NCBI GenBank assembly: GCA_022824525.1
Contig: JAJDZT010000106.1
Coordinates: forward strand, 1 to 47,601
Reading direction: 5' to 3'
From: Silicimonas sp.
Lineage (GTDB): Bacteria > Pseudomonadota > Alphaproteobacteria > Rhodobacterales > Rhodobacteraceae
DNA: 47,601 bases
The stretch's first letter is position 1; every line of letters begins with the position of its first letter. Of the stretch, positions 33,125 to 42,269 are shown one piece after another. A model generated the notes under the pieces. That model saw only the letters and a list, made by a program, of their open reading frames with translations. It did no database searches and had not been told where the DNA came from. Made by a program: the position numbers and the translations under genes.

Positions 33125-35746
33125 GTGAACACGGCCAACGCCGCCGTCACCCCGATGATGGCACAGTTTCTGGAAATCAAGGAAGCGCACAAGGATGCGC
33201 TTCTTTTCTACCGGATGGGCGACTTCTATGAGCTTTTCTTCGATGATGCCGTCGCAGCCGCGGCGGCACTCGATATTGCACTGACCAAACGCGGCAAACA
33301 TCTGGGCGAAGACATACCGATGTGCGGGGTGCCGGTGCACTCCGCTGATGGATATCTTCTGACCCTCATTCGCAAAGGTTTCCGCGTCGCGGTATGCGAA
33401 CAGTTGGAGGACCCCAGCGAAGCAAAGAAAAGGGGCTCGAAAGCCGTTGTAAAACGCGGTGTCGTGCGCCTTGTAACGCCGGGAACGCTCACTGAAGAGT
33501 CTCTTCTCGAAGCACGGCGCAACAACTTCCTCGCGGCGCTGTCTGAAGTCCGCGATGAGGCCGCTATCGCTTGGGCAGACATCTCAACGGGCGAACTACG
33601 TGTGATGCCAGTTTCGCCAGTCACGATCGGAGCAGAGCTTGCACGCCTCGCACCGCGAGAAGTCATCGTAACCGATACAAAATATGCGGAATTCTCCGAT
33701 TTAGAGACTGATCTTGGCTTTTCGATGACGCCCTTGTCATCCGCGAGCTTTGATAGCCAATCGGCGCAGCCAAAGCTTTGCAATTTGTGGAAAGTGAAAA
33801 GCCTGGACGCATTCGGAGCTTTTGGTCGCGCAGAGCTATCCGCCATGGGCGCGTTGATCGACTACATTGATCTCACTCAAAAGGGCAATCTGCCACTGTT
33901 GCGCCCACCTGTCCGAGAAGTGGCCACTGGAACCGTCCAGATCGACGCCGCAACACGGCGAAACCTTGAATTGACCCGCTCTTTGTCCGGAGGACGGGAT
34001 GGTTCTCTGTTGGCAGCGATAGATCACACGGTGACCGCAGGTGGGGGCCGCTTGCTGGAGCGACGTATTTCCTCGCCATCACGATCACGATCTACGATCT
34101 CAGATCGACTTGCTGCCGTGCGCTCCCTCCATGACGATCCGGAAAGAGCGGACGCGGTACGTAGTGCCCTAAAGCGTTGCCCGGATATTGAGCGGGCCTT
34201 ATCGCGACTTGCCTTGGACCGAGGGGGTCCGCGCGATCTTGCAGCAATCCGCAACGCGCTGTCTGAAATGCCCAGCATAGCTGAGCTTGCGCCAGATCAC
34301 GCCAATAGCCTTTCTGGATTCGAAGACCTGTGCCAAGAACTTGAAGACGCGCTCGTTGCTGAACCGCCTTTCCTTGCAAGAGATGGCGGCTTCATTGCCG
34401 TCGGCTTTGATGCTGATCTCGACGATGCTCGAAAACTTCGTGACGAGGGTCGATCAGTCATTGCCGAACTGCAGGTTGGTTATTCGAGTGAAACCGAAAT
34501 CTCGTCGCTAAAGATCAAGCACAATAACGTACTCGGTTACTTCATCGAGACGACGGCAACCCATGCAGACAAGATGCTTGGAATGTCAGAGAGATTTATC
34601 CATCGGCAGACGACAGCGAATGCGGTGCGGTTTACAACTGTCGAGCTTTCCGAGTTGGAAACCAAGATCTTGAACGCCGGAGCACGTGCACTTGAGGCTG
34701 AGAAGTTGCTCTTTGAGAGGCTAAAATCGAAAGTTCTTGATGCACAGGGTGGACTAGGTGCTGCGGCGAGCAGTCTGGCTGAACTTGATGTGTCGCAAGG
34801 ATTTGCGGACCTCGCTCGATCGCACCAATGGAGCGAGCCAATTGTCGATGAAACCCGCTCTTTCGAGGTGAAAGGAGGGCGACATCCAGTAGTGGAGGCG
34901 GCCCTGAAAAAGGAAGGCGGAACGCCTTTCATCGCCAACGACTGTGAACTGATGGCCGAGGATGGAGCCTCCATAACTCTTCTGACCGGCCCCAACATGG
35001 CGGGTAAATCCACGTATCTTCGCCAGAACGCTCTTATTGCTTTGCTGGCCCAAGCAGGCAGTTTTGTTCCCGCGGAGTCCGCACATATTGGTCTTGTCAG
35101 CCAGATCTTCAGCCGCGTTGGGGCGGCGGACGATCTCGCTCGTGGACGCTCCACCTTCATGGTCGAAATGGTGGAAACCGCGGCTATTCTAAATCAGGCA
35201 GATGAGCGCGCCCTTGTTATTCTCGACGAAATCGGGCGCGGTACAGCAACGTACGATGGTCTCTCGATCGCGTGGGCGACGCTCGAGCACCTGCATGATG
35301 TCAACAGATGCCGCGCGCTTTTCGCGACCCATTACCACGAAATGACCGAGTTGGCAGATCGTTTGGAACACGTGGCGAATGCAACCGTTGCAGTGAAGGA
35401 ATGGGATGGCGAAGTGATCTTTCTTCACGAGGTGCGACAGGGTGCCGCCGATCGAAGCTACGGGGTGCAAGTCGCTCGTCTCGCGGGCTTGCCAGACAGT
35501 GTTGTTTCACGCGCCCGTGTTGTCCTCGATGCTCTCGAAAAGGGCGAGCGGGAAGGAAAAGGGCATCAAAAGGCGCTCATCGATGATCTACCGCTATTCT
35601 CTGTAGCCGCCAATGAGCACTCTGCTGTGTCAGAATCGTCCGAGTTAGAGACTAAAGTCGCGGAGCTTCAGCCAGATGAACTCACGCCACGCGAGGCCCT
35701 GTCCATCTTGTACGAACTGAAATCTCTGTCCCTAGCCGACTCGTAG
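33125..35746 (+). CDS. mutS: DNA mismatch repair protein MutS
   Basis: The 873-residue protein is full length. The mismatch-reading Phe-x-Glu motif is in YRMGDFYELFFDDA near residue 36. The C-terminal ABC-type ATPase has Walker A GPNMAGKSTYLRQ and Walker B VILDEIGRGTATYDG, followed by TRALFATHYHE-type sequence (CRALFATHYHEMTEL). It recognises mismatches and starts repair. It starts with GTG 33125, the ribosome site buried in a hairpin. Tail-to-tail with grpE, two bases apart. Confidence 0.97.
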   Translation: MNTANAAVTPMMAQFLEIKEAHKDALLFYRMGDFYELFFDDAVAAAAALDIALTKRGKHLGEDIPMCGVPVHSADGYLLTLIRKGFRVAVCEQLEDPSEAKKRGSKAVVKRGVVRLVTPGTLTEESLLEARRNNFLAALSEVRDEAAIAWADISTGELRVMPVSPVTIGAELARLAPREVIVTDTKYAEFSDLETDLGFSMTPLSSASFDSQSAQPKLCNLWKVKSLDAFGAFGRAELSAMGALIDYIDLTQKGNLPLLRPPVREVATGTVQIDAATRRNLELTRSLSGGRDGSLLAAIDHTVTAGGGRLLERRISSPSRSRSTISDRLAAVRSLHDDPERADAVRSALKRCPDIERALSRLALDRGGPRDLAAIRNALSEMPSIAELAPDHANSLSGFEDLCQELEDALVAEPPFLARDGGFIAVGFDADLDDARKLRDEGRSVIAELQVGYSSETEISSLKIKHNNVLGYFIETTATHADKMLGMSERFIHRQTTANAVRFTTVELSELETKILNAGARALEAEKLLFERLKSKVLDAQGGLGAAASSLAELDVSQGFADLARSHQWSEPIVDETRSFEVKGGRHPVVEAALKKEGGTPFIANDCELMAEDGASITLLTGPNMAGKSTYLRQNALIALLAQAGSFVPAESAHIGLVSQIFSRVGAADDLARGRSTFMVEMVETAAILNQADERALVILDEIGRGTATYDGLSIAWATLEHLHDVNRCRALFATHYHEMTELADRLEHVANATVAVKEWDGEVIFLHEVRQGAADRSYGVQVARLAGLPDSVVSRARVVLDALEKGEREGKGHQKALIDDLPLFSVAANEHSAVSESSELETKVAELQPDELTPREALSILYELKSLSLADS

Positions 35747-35748
35747 TA

Positions 35749-36306
35749 CTAGCTGGCAGGCATTGAGCTCACGCCGACGCGCGCCGGCCGCAGCAGGCGA
35801 TCATGCAGCATGAAACCGTCAGCTTCGACTTGAATGATGTCGCCGGCAGAAGTTCCTGGAAGCGGTGCCTCGAACATCGCCTCATGAAGTTGCGGATCAA
35901 ATTTGTCCCCGACCTCGGGAGAGATCGGTTCGATGCCGTGCTTTTTGAACACGTTCACCAGTTCGCGCATTGTAAGCTCGACACCCTCGATCATAGCCTT
36001 GGACGTTTCCCGTGCTTCGTCCGGAACAGCCTGAACGGCACGCTTCATGTTGTCGAACACAGGCAAAAGATCACGTGCCAATTTGGATCCGCCATATTGC
36101 TCCGCCTCGCGCCGGTCGCGCTCCGATCTCTTGCGCGAATTCTCTGCATCAGCCAACGCGCGCATGAACTTATCCTTCAGCTCGTCGCGTTCGGCCTGCA
36201 AAGCCAAAATCATTTCGTCGGCCTCTGGTTCTTCCAAGGCCTCAGGATCAGTAATGTCGATCAGCTCTTCATCCGTTGCCGGTTTCTTTGGCTCTGCGTC
36301 GCTCAT
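35749..36306 (-). CDS. grpE: Nucleotide exchange factor GrpE
   Basis: The 185-residue protein has an acidic N-terminus, a long helix (about 35-85; LQAERDELKDKFMRALADAE, then NSRKRSERDR) and the C-terminal beta-domain signature VFKKHGIEPISPEVGDKFDP plus LHEAMFE. GrpE releases ADP from DnaK. Its ATG overlaps the hrcA stop by 4 bases, so it is translated with the heat-shock repressor. Confidence 0.95.
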   Translation of the reverse strand: MSDAEPKKPATDEELIDITDPEALEEPEADEMILALQAERDELKDKFMRALADAENSRKRSERDRREAEQYGGSKLARDLLPVFDNMKRAVQAVPDEARETSKAMIEGVELTMRELVNVFKKHGIEPISPEVGDKFDPQLHEAMFEAPLPGTSAGDIIQVEADGFMLHDRLLRPARVGVSSMPAS

Positions 36307-37373
36307 CGTTGTCCTCGGTCTGCAATCAAGTGGCCCATCAGTTGGGCGGTGTAATCCACGATCGGTACGATGCGCCCGTAATTTAAACGGGTGGGTCCAA
36401 TGACGCCCACGGCACCGATCACCTTTCGATCAGCGTTCATATATGGAGACACCACCAAAGAGGAACCCGAAAGTGAAAAAAGCTTGTTCTCGGAACCAAT
36501 AAAAATCCGAACGCCTTCACCCTGCTCGGTCAGCTCCAAAAACTCGGCGATGTCCCGCTTCTGTTCAAGGTCGTCAAAGAGCTCGCGGATGCGCTCAAGC
36601 TCTTCTTTTTCTCCGCCTTCGGCTAGGAGATTCGCGCGTCCGCGAACTATTAGACGTTCGTAGTCCGAACCTTCATTCTCCCAGAATGCCGCCCCGCTCT
36701 CCACGAGATCGCGCGCCAGAACATCCAATTCCTGTCGCCGCCGCGCAATTTCGGTCCGGACTACGTTTTCCAGTTCAGAAATGGTGCGGCCAGCCGCAAT
36801 CGCGTTCAAGAAGTTTGCCGCTTCGCGAAAAGAGCTGGGGGTCTGCCCGGGGGGCGGCTGAAAGAAGCGATTTTCTACATGCCCATCGCCAAACACAACA
36901 ACCGCAAGAGCGCGATCCGAACCAAGGCTGACAAACTCGATGTGCTTCAACGGCGCTTCGTGTTTCGGCGCAAGCACGAGGCTTGCTCCGTGCGTCACAC
37001 CTGAAAGGGCGGAACCAACCCGATCAAGAATGCCCGCAACATCGGAGTCTTCGTCAGCCAAACGGCTTTCGATGGCGTCTCTGTCCGCGTCGCTTGGATC
37101 GCCTACTTCAAGGATACCGTCGACAAAAAGACGCAGACCGACTTCCGTTGGTATCCGTCCCGCTGAGACATGAGGCGCGGCGAGCAGACCAAGATACTCG
37201 AGGTCCTGCATAACGTTCCGAATGGTAGCCGCGCTAACTTTTTCTTTCATCTCACGCGTCAGGCTGCGAGAGCCGACAGGCATGCCAGAATCGAGATATC
37301 CCTCGACCACGCGACGGAATACTTCGCGCGAACGGTCATTCATCTCTTCCAGTAGTTTACCAGTGTCAGCCAT
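36303..37373 (-). CDS. hrcA: Heat-inducible transcription repressor HrcA
   Basis: About 356 residues: an N-terminal winged helix (NDRSREVFRRVVEGYLDSG, GSRSLTREM, ATIRNVMQDLEYLGLL), a GAF-like middle and the C-terminal GVIGPTRLNYGRIVPIVDYT block. HrcA represses groESL-type genes by binding CIRCE; no CIRCE inverted repeat is visible here upstream of hrcA. The start is ATG 37373, matching the family N-terminus; the frame is open to 37424. Divergent from rph. Confidence 0.95.
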   Translation of the reverse strand: MADTGKLLEEMNDRSREVFRRVVEGYLDSGMPVGSRSLTREMKEKVSAATIRNVMQDLEYLGLLAAPHVSAGRIPTEVGLRLFVDGILEVGDPSDADRDAIESRLADEDSDVAGILDRVGSALSGVTHGASLVLAPKHEAPLKHIEFVSLGSDRALAVVVFGDGHVENRFFQPPPGQTPSSFREAANFLNAIAAGRTISELENVVRTEIARRRQELDVLARDLVESGAAFWENEGSDYERLIVRGRANLLAEGGEKEELERIRELFDDLEQKRDIAEFLELTEQGEGVRIFIGSENKLFSLSGSSLVVSPYMNADRKVIGAVGVIGPTRLNYGRIVPIVDYTAQLMGHLIADRGQR

Positions 37374-37490
37374 TCGTCTCACATATTCTCGAAGCAAGCC
37401 AATTAAAGGAACAGTTCCACGCACGTCAATCGGCCTTGAAGCAGATTGGACAGCCGACTATGACCGCGACCAACAAGGAAAGGTGCGGCG

Positions 37491-38204
37491 ATGAGACCAT
37501 CAGGACGCGAAACCTCAGAAATGCGGGCCGTATCAATCGAGACGGATGTGTCTAGGCACGCAGAAGGTTCTTGTCTCATCAAATGCGGCGACACGCATGT
37601 TCTTTGCACTGCGTCCATCGATGAGCGCGTACCGCCCTGGATGAAGAACTCCGGGTTGGGCTGGGTGACTGCCGAGTATGGCATGCTGCCGCGCGCAACA
37701 CATACCCGTGGCCGACGCGAAGCCAAGAATGGGCAGTCCGGCCGTACGCAAGAGATCCAAAGACTGATTGGTCGAAGCCTGCGCGCCGCTGTCGACAGGC
37801 CAGCCTTGGGCGAGCGCCAGATCATCGTGGATTGCGATGTCGTCCAGGCGGATGGCGGAACACGGTGTGCATCCATCACAGGTGGCTGGATCGCTCTTCG
37901 TTTGGCAGTTAACAAGCTTCTTTCAGCAGGAATGATCACGACCGATCCTCTTGTGGATCATGTGGCAGCGGTCTCATGTGGGATTTATGCCGGTCAGGCG
38001 GTGCTGGATTTAGATTATCCGGAGGACAGCGAAGCTGGCGTCGATGGAAACTTTGTGATGACCGGCTCAAAACGCCTCATCGAAGTTCAAATGTCGGCTG
38101 AGGGTTCGACCTACTCTCGTGATCAAATGTCGGACCTTCTTGATCTTGCTGAGAGCGGCGTAGAAACTTTGGTAGCTGCTCAGAAGTCCGCAACTGCGGG
38201 ATGA
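37491..38204 (+). CDS. rph: Ribonuclease PH
   Basis: The 237-residue protein has the family hallmarks [35 protein letters not shown], the [16 protein letters not shown] block and [18 protein letters not shown]. It trims tRNA 3' ends by phosphorolysis. The ATG follows AAAGG. The stop overlaps rdgB (ATGA). Confidence 0.97.
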   Translation: MRPSGRETSEMRAVSIETDVSRHAEGSCLIKCGDTHVLCTASIDERVPPWMKNSGLGWVTAEYGMLPRATHTRGRREAKNGQSGRTQEIQRLIGRSLRAAVDRPALGERQIIVDCDVVQADGGTRCASITGGWIALRLAVNKLLSAGMITTDPLVDHVAAVSCGIYAGQAVLDLDYPEDSEAGVDGNFVMTGSKRLIEVQMSAEGSTYSRDQMSDLLDLAESGVETLVAAQKSATAG

Positions 38205-38809
38205 GGCAGTTCTCGGACAAAACCTTGCTGGTCGCCACGCACAATGCTGGCAAGTTGGAAGAAATAGCAGATCTGGTTTCTGATTTCGGAATTGAGGCGG
38301 TCGGCGCGGCGTCATTTGGATTGCCGGAGCCAGAAGAAACTGGAAAAACCTTTGTCGAAAACGCGCGCATAAAGGCCCATGCCGCCGCACAGGCGACCGG
38401 GCTGCCCGCATTGTCGGATGATTCCGGGATTGAGATTGATGGTTTGGGCGGTGAACCCGGTGTCCATACAGCCGACTGGGCAGAAACACCCAATGGGCGA
38501 GACTTCGTGATGGCCATGACCAGAAGTCACAACGAGCTCATCGAGCGCGGAGCAAAGAAACCGTGGACAGCTCGGTTTTGTTGCACATTCGTGCTCGCAT
38601 GGCCCGACGGGCATGACGAGGTTTTCGCGGGGAAAGCAGAAGGCGAGATCACCTGGCCAATGCGTGGTGATCTTGGGCATGGCTACGATCCGATCTTTTT
38701 GCCGGAAGGATACCATCAAACGTTCGGCGAAATGGATCGTTGGGAAAAGAACCGCATCAGCCACCGTGCGGATGCATTTAACAAGCTGAAGGCGGTCTTC
38801 ACCAAATGA
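38201..38809 (+). CDS. rdgB: Non-canonical purine NTP pyrophosphatase (RdgB/HAM1)
   Basis: The 202-residue protein has the N-terminal [17 protein letters not shown] substrate loop, the [20 protein letters not shown] motif and the C-terminal [13 protein letters not shown] and [11 protein letters not shown]. It hydrolyses ITP/dITP/XTP to clean the nucleotide pool. Linked by 4-base overlaps to rph before and hemW after. Confidence 0.97.
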   Translation: MRQFSDKTLLVATHNAGKLEEIADLVSDFGIEAVGAASFGLPEPEETGKTFVENARIKAHAAAQATGLPALSDDSGIEIDGLGGEPGVHTADWAETPNGRDFVMAMTRSHNELIERGAKKPWTARFCCTFVLAWPDGHDEVFAGKAEGEITWPMRGDLGHGYDPIFLPEGYHQTFGEMDRWEKNRISHRADAFNKLKAVFTK

Positions 38810-39933
38810 CAGAGCGGCGTGGCTTCGGCCTCTACGTCCACTGGCCGTTCTGTCAGGCAAAATGCCCATACTGCGATTTTAACAGCCACGTCGTCGAGAA
38901 AATCGACCAAAATCATTGGCGCGATGCGTTTCGGAAAGAAGTAGCACGCGTGCAGAACGACCTTCCCGACAGAACGCTCAACACCATTTTTTTTGGTGGA
39001 GGCACACCTAGCCTCATGACACCAGAAACTGTCGATGCTGTCATTTCTGCAGCCCGCGAAGCGTGGCCCTTTGCGAATGATATGGAGATAACACTTGAGG
39101 CAAACCCAACATCCATTGAAGCCGAGCGTTTTCGTGGATTCTTGGGCGCCGGGATAAATCGTGTTTCGATTGGTGTTCAGGCTTTGATCAATGAAGATTT
39201 GCGGCGCCTGGGTCGATTGCACAGCGCCGATGAAGCCCGACGCGCCGTCGAGCTTGCGAAGTCAATTTTCCCGCGTGTCTCGTTCGATTTGATTTACGCC
39301 AGACAAGACCAATCGCTATCTGACTGGGAAAGTGAGCTTACCGAAGCGCTTGAATTGGCTGATGGCCATCTGTCACTTTATCAGTTGACCATCGAACCCG
39401 GAACAGCCTTTGGGGATCGTTTTGCAGTGGGTAAATTGCGTGGACTGCCGGAAGAAGGGCTGGCTGCGGATATGTTCGAGCTGACTCAAGATTTGACATC
39501 ACGTCATGGGTTGCACGCCTACGAAGTGTCGAACCATGCCGCGCCGAGCTACGAGTCGCGACACAATCTGATCTACTGGCGTGGTCATGATTGGCTGGGC
39601 ATCGGACCTGGTGCACACGGCAGATTCACCTTTGGTGAAAGACGCATTGCGACGGAGTCACACTCTTTACCAAGTGAATGGTTGAATGCCGTATCCGATG
39701 GAAGTGGCGAAAATGTCCGTACAACGCTTACTGAACAGGATGATGTTGAAGAACGCTTGATGATGGGCCTACGCCTTGAAGAAGGTATAAAGGAAACCAA
39801 ATTTTCAGAATATATCAATAAATTCAATGACTTGATAGAAATTGGAATGCTTGAGAGGTCTCAGGAGCGGGTGCGAACCACCCCTGCTGGACGGCGCGTT
39901 TTGAATGCGGTCATCAGAGAGTTGCTTGCTTAG
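38806..39933 (+). CDS. hemW: HemW-type radical SAM heme chaperone
   Basis: The 375-residue protein has the N-terminal radical SAM motif YVHWPFCQAKCPYCDFNSHV, with three cysteines for the 4Fe-4S cluster. FFGGGTPSLM, NRVSIGVQALINEDLRRLGR and a C-terminal HemN-like domain (LIYWRGHDWLGIGPGAHG) follow. Family members transfer heme and were once annotated as coproporphyrinogen oxidase. It is third in rph–rdgB–hemW; its stop overlaps that of the converging parB. Confidence 0.94.
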   Translation: MTERRGFGLYVHWPFCQAKCPYCDFNSHVVEKIDQNHWRDAFRKEVARVQNDLPDRTLNTIFFGGGTPSLMTPETVDAVISAAREAWPFANDMEITLEANPTSIEAERFRGFLGAGINRVSIGVQALINEDLRRLGRLHSADEARRAVELAKSIFPRVSFDLIYARQDQSLSDWESELTEALELADGHLSLYQLTIEPGTAFGDRFAVGKLRGLPEEGLAADMFELTQDLTSRHGLHAYEVSNHAAPSYESRHNLIYWRGHDWLGIGPGAHGRFTFGERRIATESHSLPSEWLNAVSDGSGENVRTTLTEQDDVEERLMMGLRLEEGIKETKFSEYINKFNDLIEIGMLERSQERVRTTPAGRRVLNAVIRELLA

Positions 39934-40832
39934 AGCTTTCCGCCCTCAACAGCAGATAGACGGCGGCAAATTTCATCCAACTGCTCAAGTGATTTATACT
40001 TGATCTTCAATGCACCGGTCTCTCCGCCTGGCGTGTGATCTATGGTAACCGTCATCCCGAGCGCCGCCTTAAGGTCTTTCTCGAGAAGAGCCGTATCTGC
40101 ATCCTTTTTCGGACCGCCACTGGGTGCTATTGGGTTGGTCGCCTTTGTCGTTTTGGCCAAGCGCTCAACTTCCCTAACCGAAAGTCCTTTCTTCACGGCC
40201 AGAGCAGCGAGCGCGTCTGGATCATCTGCGGTAAGCAGGGCGCGCGCGTGTCCTGCCGACAGTCGGCCGTCCACAACCATCTCGAGAATACCCTCGGGCA
40301 GGTTCAAAAGCCTGAGCAGGTTGGCGATATGGCTTCTGCTTTTTCCGAGCGCCTCGGCCAGCTTTTCTTGTGTGTGCCCGAAGCGATCCATCAACTGGCG
40401 GAAGGCCCTTGCCTCCTCGATTGCATTGAGGTCGTCGCGTTGAATGTTCTCGATAAGTGCAAGCTCAAGTACTTCGACATCATCAAGCTCGCGAACTACA
40501 GCGGGCACTTCGTGGAGTTGGGCACGTTGCGCTGCGCGCCAGCGACGTTCGCCCGCAACGATTTCGTACCCGTTCGGGTCGCGAGGATTTTTGCGCAGAA
40601 TGAGGGGCTGGATGATCCCTTTCGCTGCGATCGAATCCGACAGCTCCTTCAGGGCCTCTTCCGAGAACGTCCGTCTTGGCTGGTCTGGGTTGGCTGAAAT
40701 GAGCGCAATGTCGATGACGACTTCCGGCTTTCTGGCAGTCGGCATCGTGTCGTTTGCTGGCTTGGAGTCAACATCTGCCATCAGCGCTGAAAGTCCTCGG
40801 CCAAGGCCGCGCCGTTCTGATTTTGGAGCCAT
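39930..40832 (-). CDS. parB: Chromosome partitioning protein ParB
   Basis: The 300-residue protein has the N-terminal RRGLGRGLSALM motif, the CTPase region with GERRWRAAQRAQLHEVPAVV and ENIQRDDLNAIEEA, a helix-turn-helix (about 150-180; HTQEKLAEALGKSRSHIANL) that binds parS, and a C-terminal dimerisation part. It loads at parS and spreads to organise the origin region. It lies 11 bases after parA; two perfect parS sites are 1.4-3.3 kb away in rsmG and mnmG. Confidence 0.96.
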   Translation of the reverse strand: MAPKSERRGLGRGLSALMADVDSKPANDTMPTARKPEVVIDIALISANPDQPRRTFSEEALKELSDSIAAKGIIQPLILRKNPRDPNGYEIVAGERRWRAAQRAQLHEVPAVVRELDDVEVLELALIENIQRDDLNAIEEARAFRQLMDRFGHTQEKLAEALGKSRSHIANLLRLLNLPEGILEMVVDGRLSAGHARALLTADDPDALAALAVKKGLSVREVERLAKTTKATNPIAPSGGPKKDADTALLEKDLKAALGMTVTIDHTPGGETGALKIKYKSLEQLDEICRRLSAVEGGKL

Positions 40833-40843
40833 GTCGCCCTACC

Positions 40844-41653
40844 CTATGCTGTAGCCATCGAGGCCTTTTCTACCATTTCTTGTGCCAGCTTTCGATAGGC
40901 AATCGCACCCTTCGACATGGGTTCATAGGCGATTACTGGCATTGAAAATGACGGCGCCTCTGAGATCCGTACATTCCGGGGCACTATGGTCTGATAGACC
41001 AAACCGCCCAGGGTTTGTCGGGCGTCTTCCTCAACCTGTTGACTAAGGTTGTTCCGCCCATCGTACATTGTCAGGACAACCCCCTCAATTCTGAGGTCTG
41101 GATTGGCGCCCTGTCGAACTTCTCGAACCGTAAGCATCAGCTGGGATAGGCCCTCCAATGCGAAGAACTCGCTTTGAAGCGGAATGAGGACGGAATCTGA
41201 GGCTACCATGGCATTGACGGTGAGCAAGCTGAGCGATGGCGGGCAATCGATAAGGATAAAGTCCAGCTCATAGGCGTCGATCGCAGGTTGGCGCAAAGCA
41301 TCGTAAAGGAGGAAACTCCGCTTCTCGACCGACATCATTTCAATATCGGCAGAGCTCAGATCTGTCGTGGAAGGAGCCAGAAGCAAGCCCTCTACAGTAG
41401 TGGTCTGAATGACCTTCGAAAGATCAGTATCGTCCAGAAGCAGATCATACGTCGTAAACTCGCGATCCTCCGGAAGCGAGCCGAGGCCGGTGGACGCATT
41501 GCCCTGAGGATCAAGATCGACGAGCAACACGTTGTATCCGCCTTCCGCCAATGCAGCACCAAGGTTGATGGCTGTTGTCGTCTTGCCGACGCCGCCTTTC
41601 TGATTGGCGACGGAAATAATGCGGGGCATAGGGGGTCGCGTCGGGTCAGACAC
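40844..41653 (-). CDS. parA: Chromosome partitioning ATPase ParA
   Basis: About 269 residues. The deviant Walker A NQKGGVGKTTTAINLGAAL and Walker B DLDPQGNASTGLG are visible, with ILIDCPPSLSLLTVNAM further in. ParA drives separation of ParB–parS complexes. Start choice: GTG 41653 is preceded by GGAG at 9 bases and overlaps the rsmG stop by 8; ATG 41629 lacks a ribosome site. Second to last in mnmG–rsmG–parA–parB. Confidence 0.95.
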   Translation of the reverse strand: MSDPTRPPMPRIISVANQKGGVGKTTTAINLGAALAEGGYNVLLVDLDPQGNASTGLGSLPEDREFTTYDLLLDDTDLSKVIQTTTVEGLLLAPSTTDLSSADIEMMSVEKRSFLLYDALRQPAIDAYELDFILIDCPPSLSLLTVNAMVASDSVLIPLQSEFFALEGLSQLMLTVREVRQGANPDLRIEGVVLTMYDGRNNLSQQVEEDARQTLGGLVYQTIVPRNVRISEAPSFSMPVIAYEPMSKGAIAYRKLAQEMVEKASMATA

Positions 41654-42269
41654 GCTTGATATCTCCAATACGAAGGATGGCCGAGTTTGCGTCGGTCTGG
41701 CTGGGAAGTTTCTCGCAGTCAAAGACCCAGTTTTCAAGAGCTTCCGCAATCTCTTCCTCAGCTTTCTCGCCTTTGGGAAAGACCGCTGTACCTGATGGGT
41801 TCAAGTGCCGCTCGGCGAAGCCCAACAAAGTACTAAGCGGAGCCAAAGCGCGAGCGGAGACCACATCAGCGTGCAGTGGTTTGGCGTGTTCAATCCGGTC
41901 AACGACAACGCGCGCGGGAAGATGAAGAGTTCTGATGACCGTTCTGAGGAAAGTAGCTTTGCGTTGATCGGCCTCGACCAAGATAACCTCACCCACCTGC
42001 GCTTCACGTTTCATGATGGCGATAACCAGGCCTGGGAATCCTCCACCACTGCCAAGGTCCGCCCAAACTCCAGTCGACCTCACAACATCAAAAAGCTGAG
42101 CAGAGTCCAGAAAGTGCCGGGTCCAAAGAGCTTCAAGCGTCTTTGGAGAAACGAGGTTGATCGTTTTGTTCCATTCTTTCAGAAGCTCGGAATAGGTTTC
42201 CAGTGCCGCCAGTGTTTCACGTGAAACATCCGTTCTCGCCGCAAACTCCTCGGCACCGGAACTGCTCAT
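41646..42269 (-). CDS. rsmG: 16S rRNA (guanine527-N7)-methyltransferase RsmG
   Basis: The 207-residue methyltransferase has the SAM site [16 protein letters not shown] and the family's [26 protein letters not shown] block. It methylates G527 of 16S rRNA. Residues DVSRET near the N-terminus are encoded by a perfect parS palindrome. The ATG overlaps the mnmG stop (ATGA). Confidence 0.96.
   Translation of the reverse strand: MSSSGAEEFAARTDVSRETLAALETYSELLKEWNKTINLVSPKTLEALWTRHFLDSAQLFDVVRSTGVWADLGSGGGFPGLVIAIMKREAQVGEVILVEADQRKATFLRTVIRTLHLPARVVVDRIEHAKPLHADVVSARALAPLSTLLGFAERHLNPSGTAVFPKGEKAEEEIAEALENWVFDCEKLPSQTDANSAILRIGDIKRV
42213..42228. promoter_or_regulatory. parS site inside rsmG
   Basis: TGTTTCACGTGAAACA is a perfect 16-base palindrome matching the alphaproteobacterial parS consensus. 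It lies in the 5' part of rsmG and encodes DVSRET. ParB encoded 1.4 kb away should bind it. Confidence 0.95.

Noticed and set aside
37374..37490. CIRCE operator upstream of hrcA
   Set aside because: No TTAGCACTC-N9-GAGTGCTAA-like repeat is present; HrcA's target must be elsewhere.
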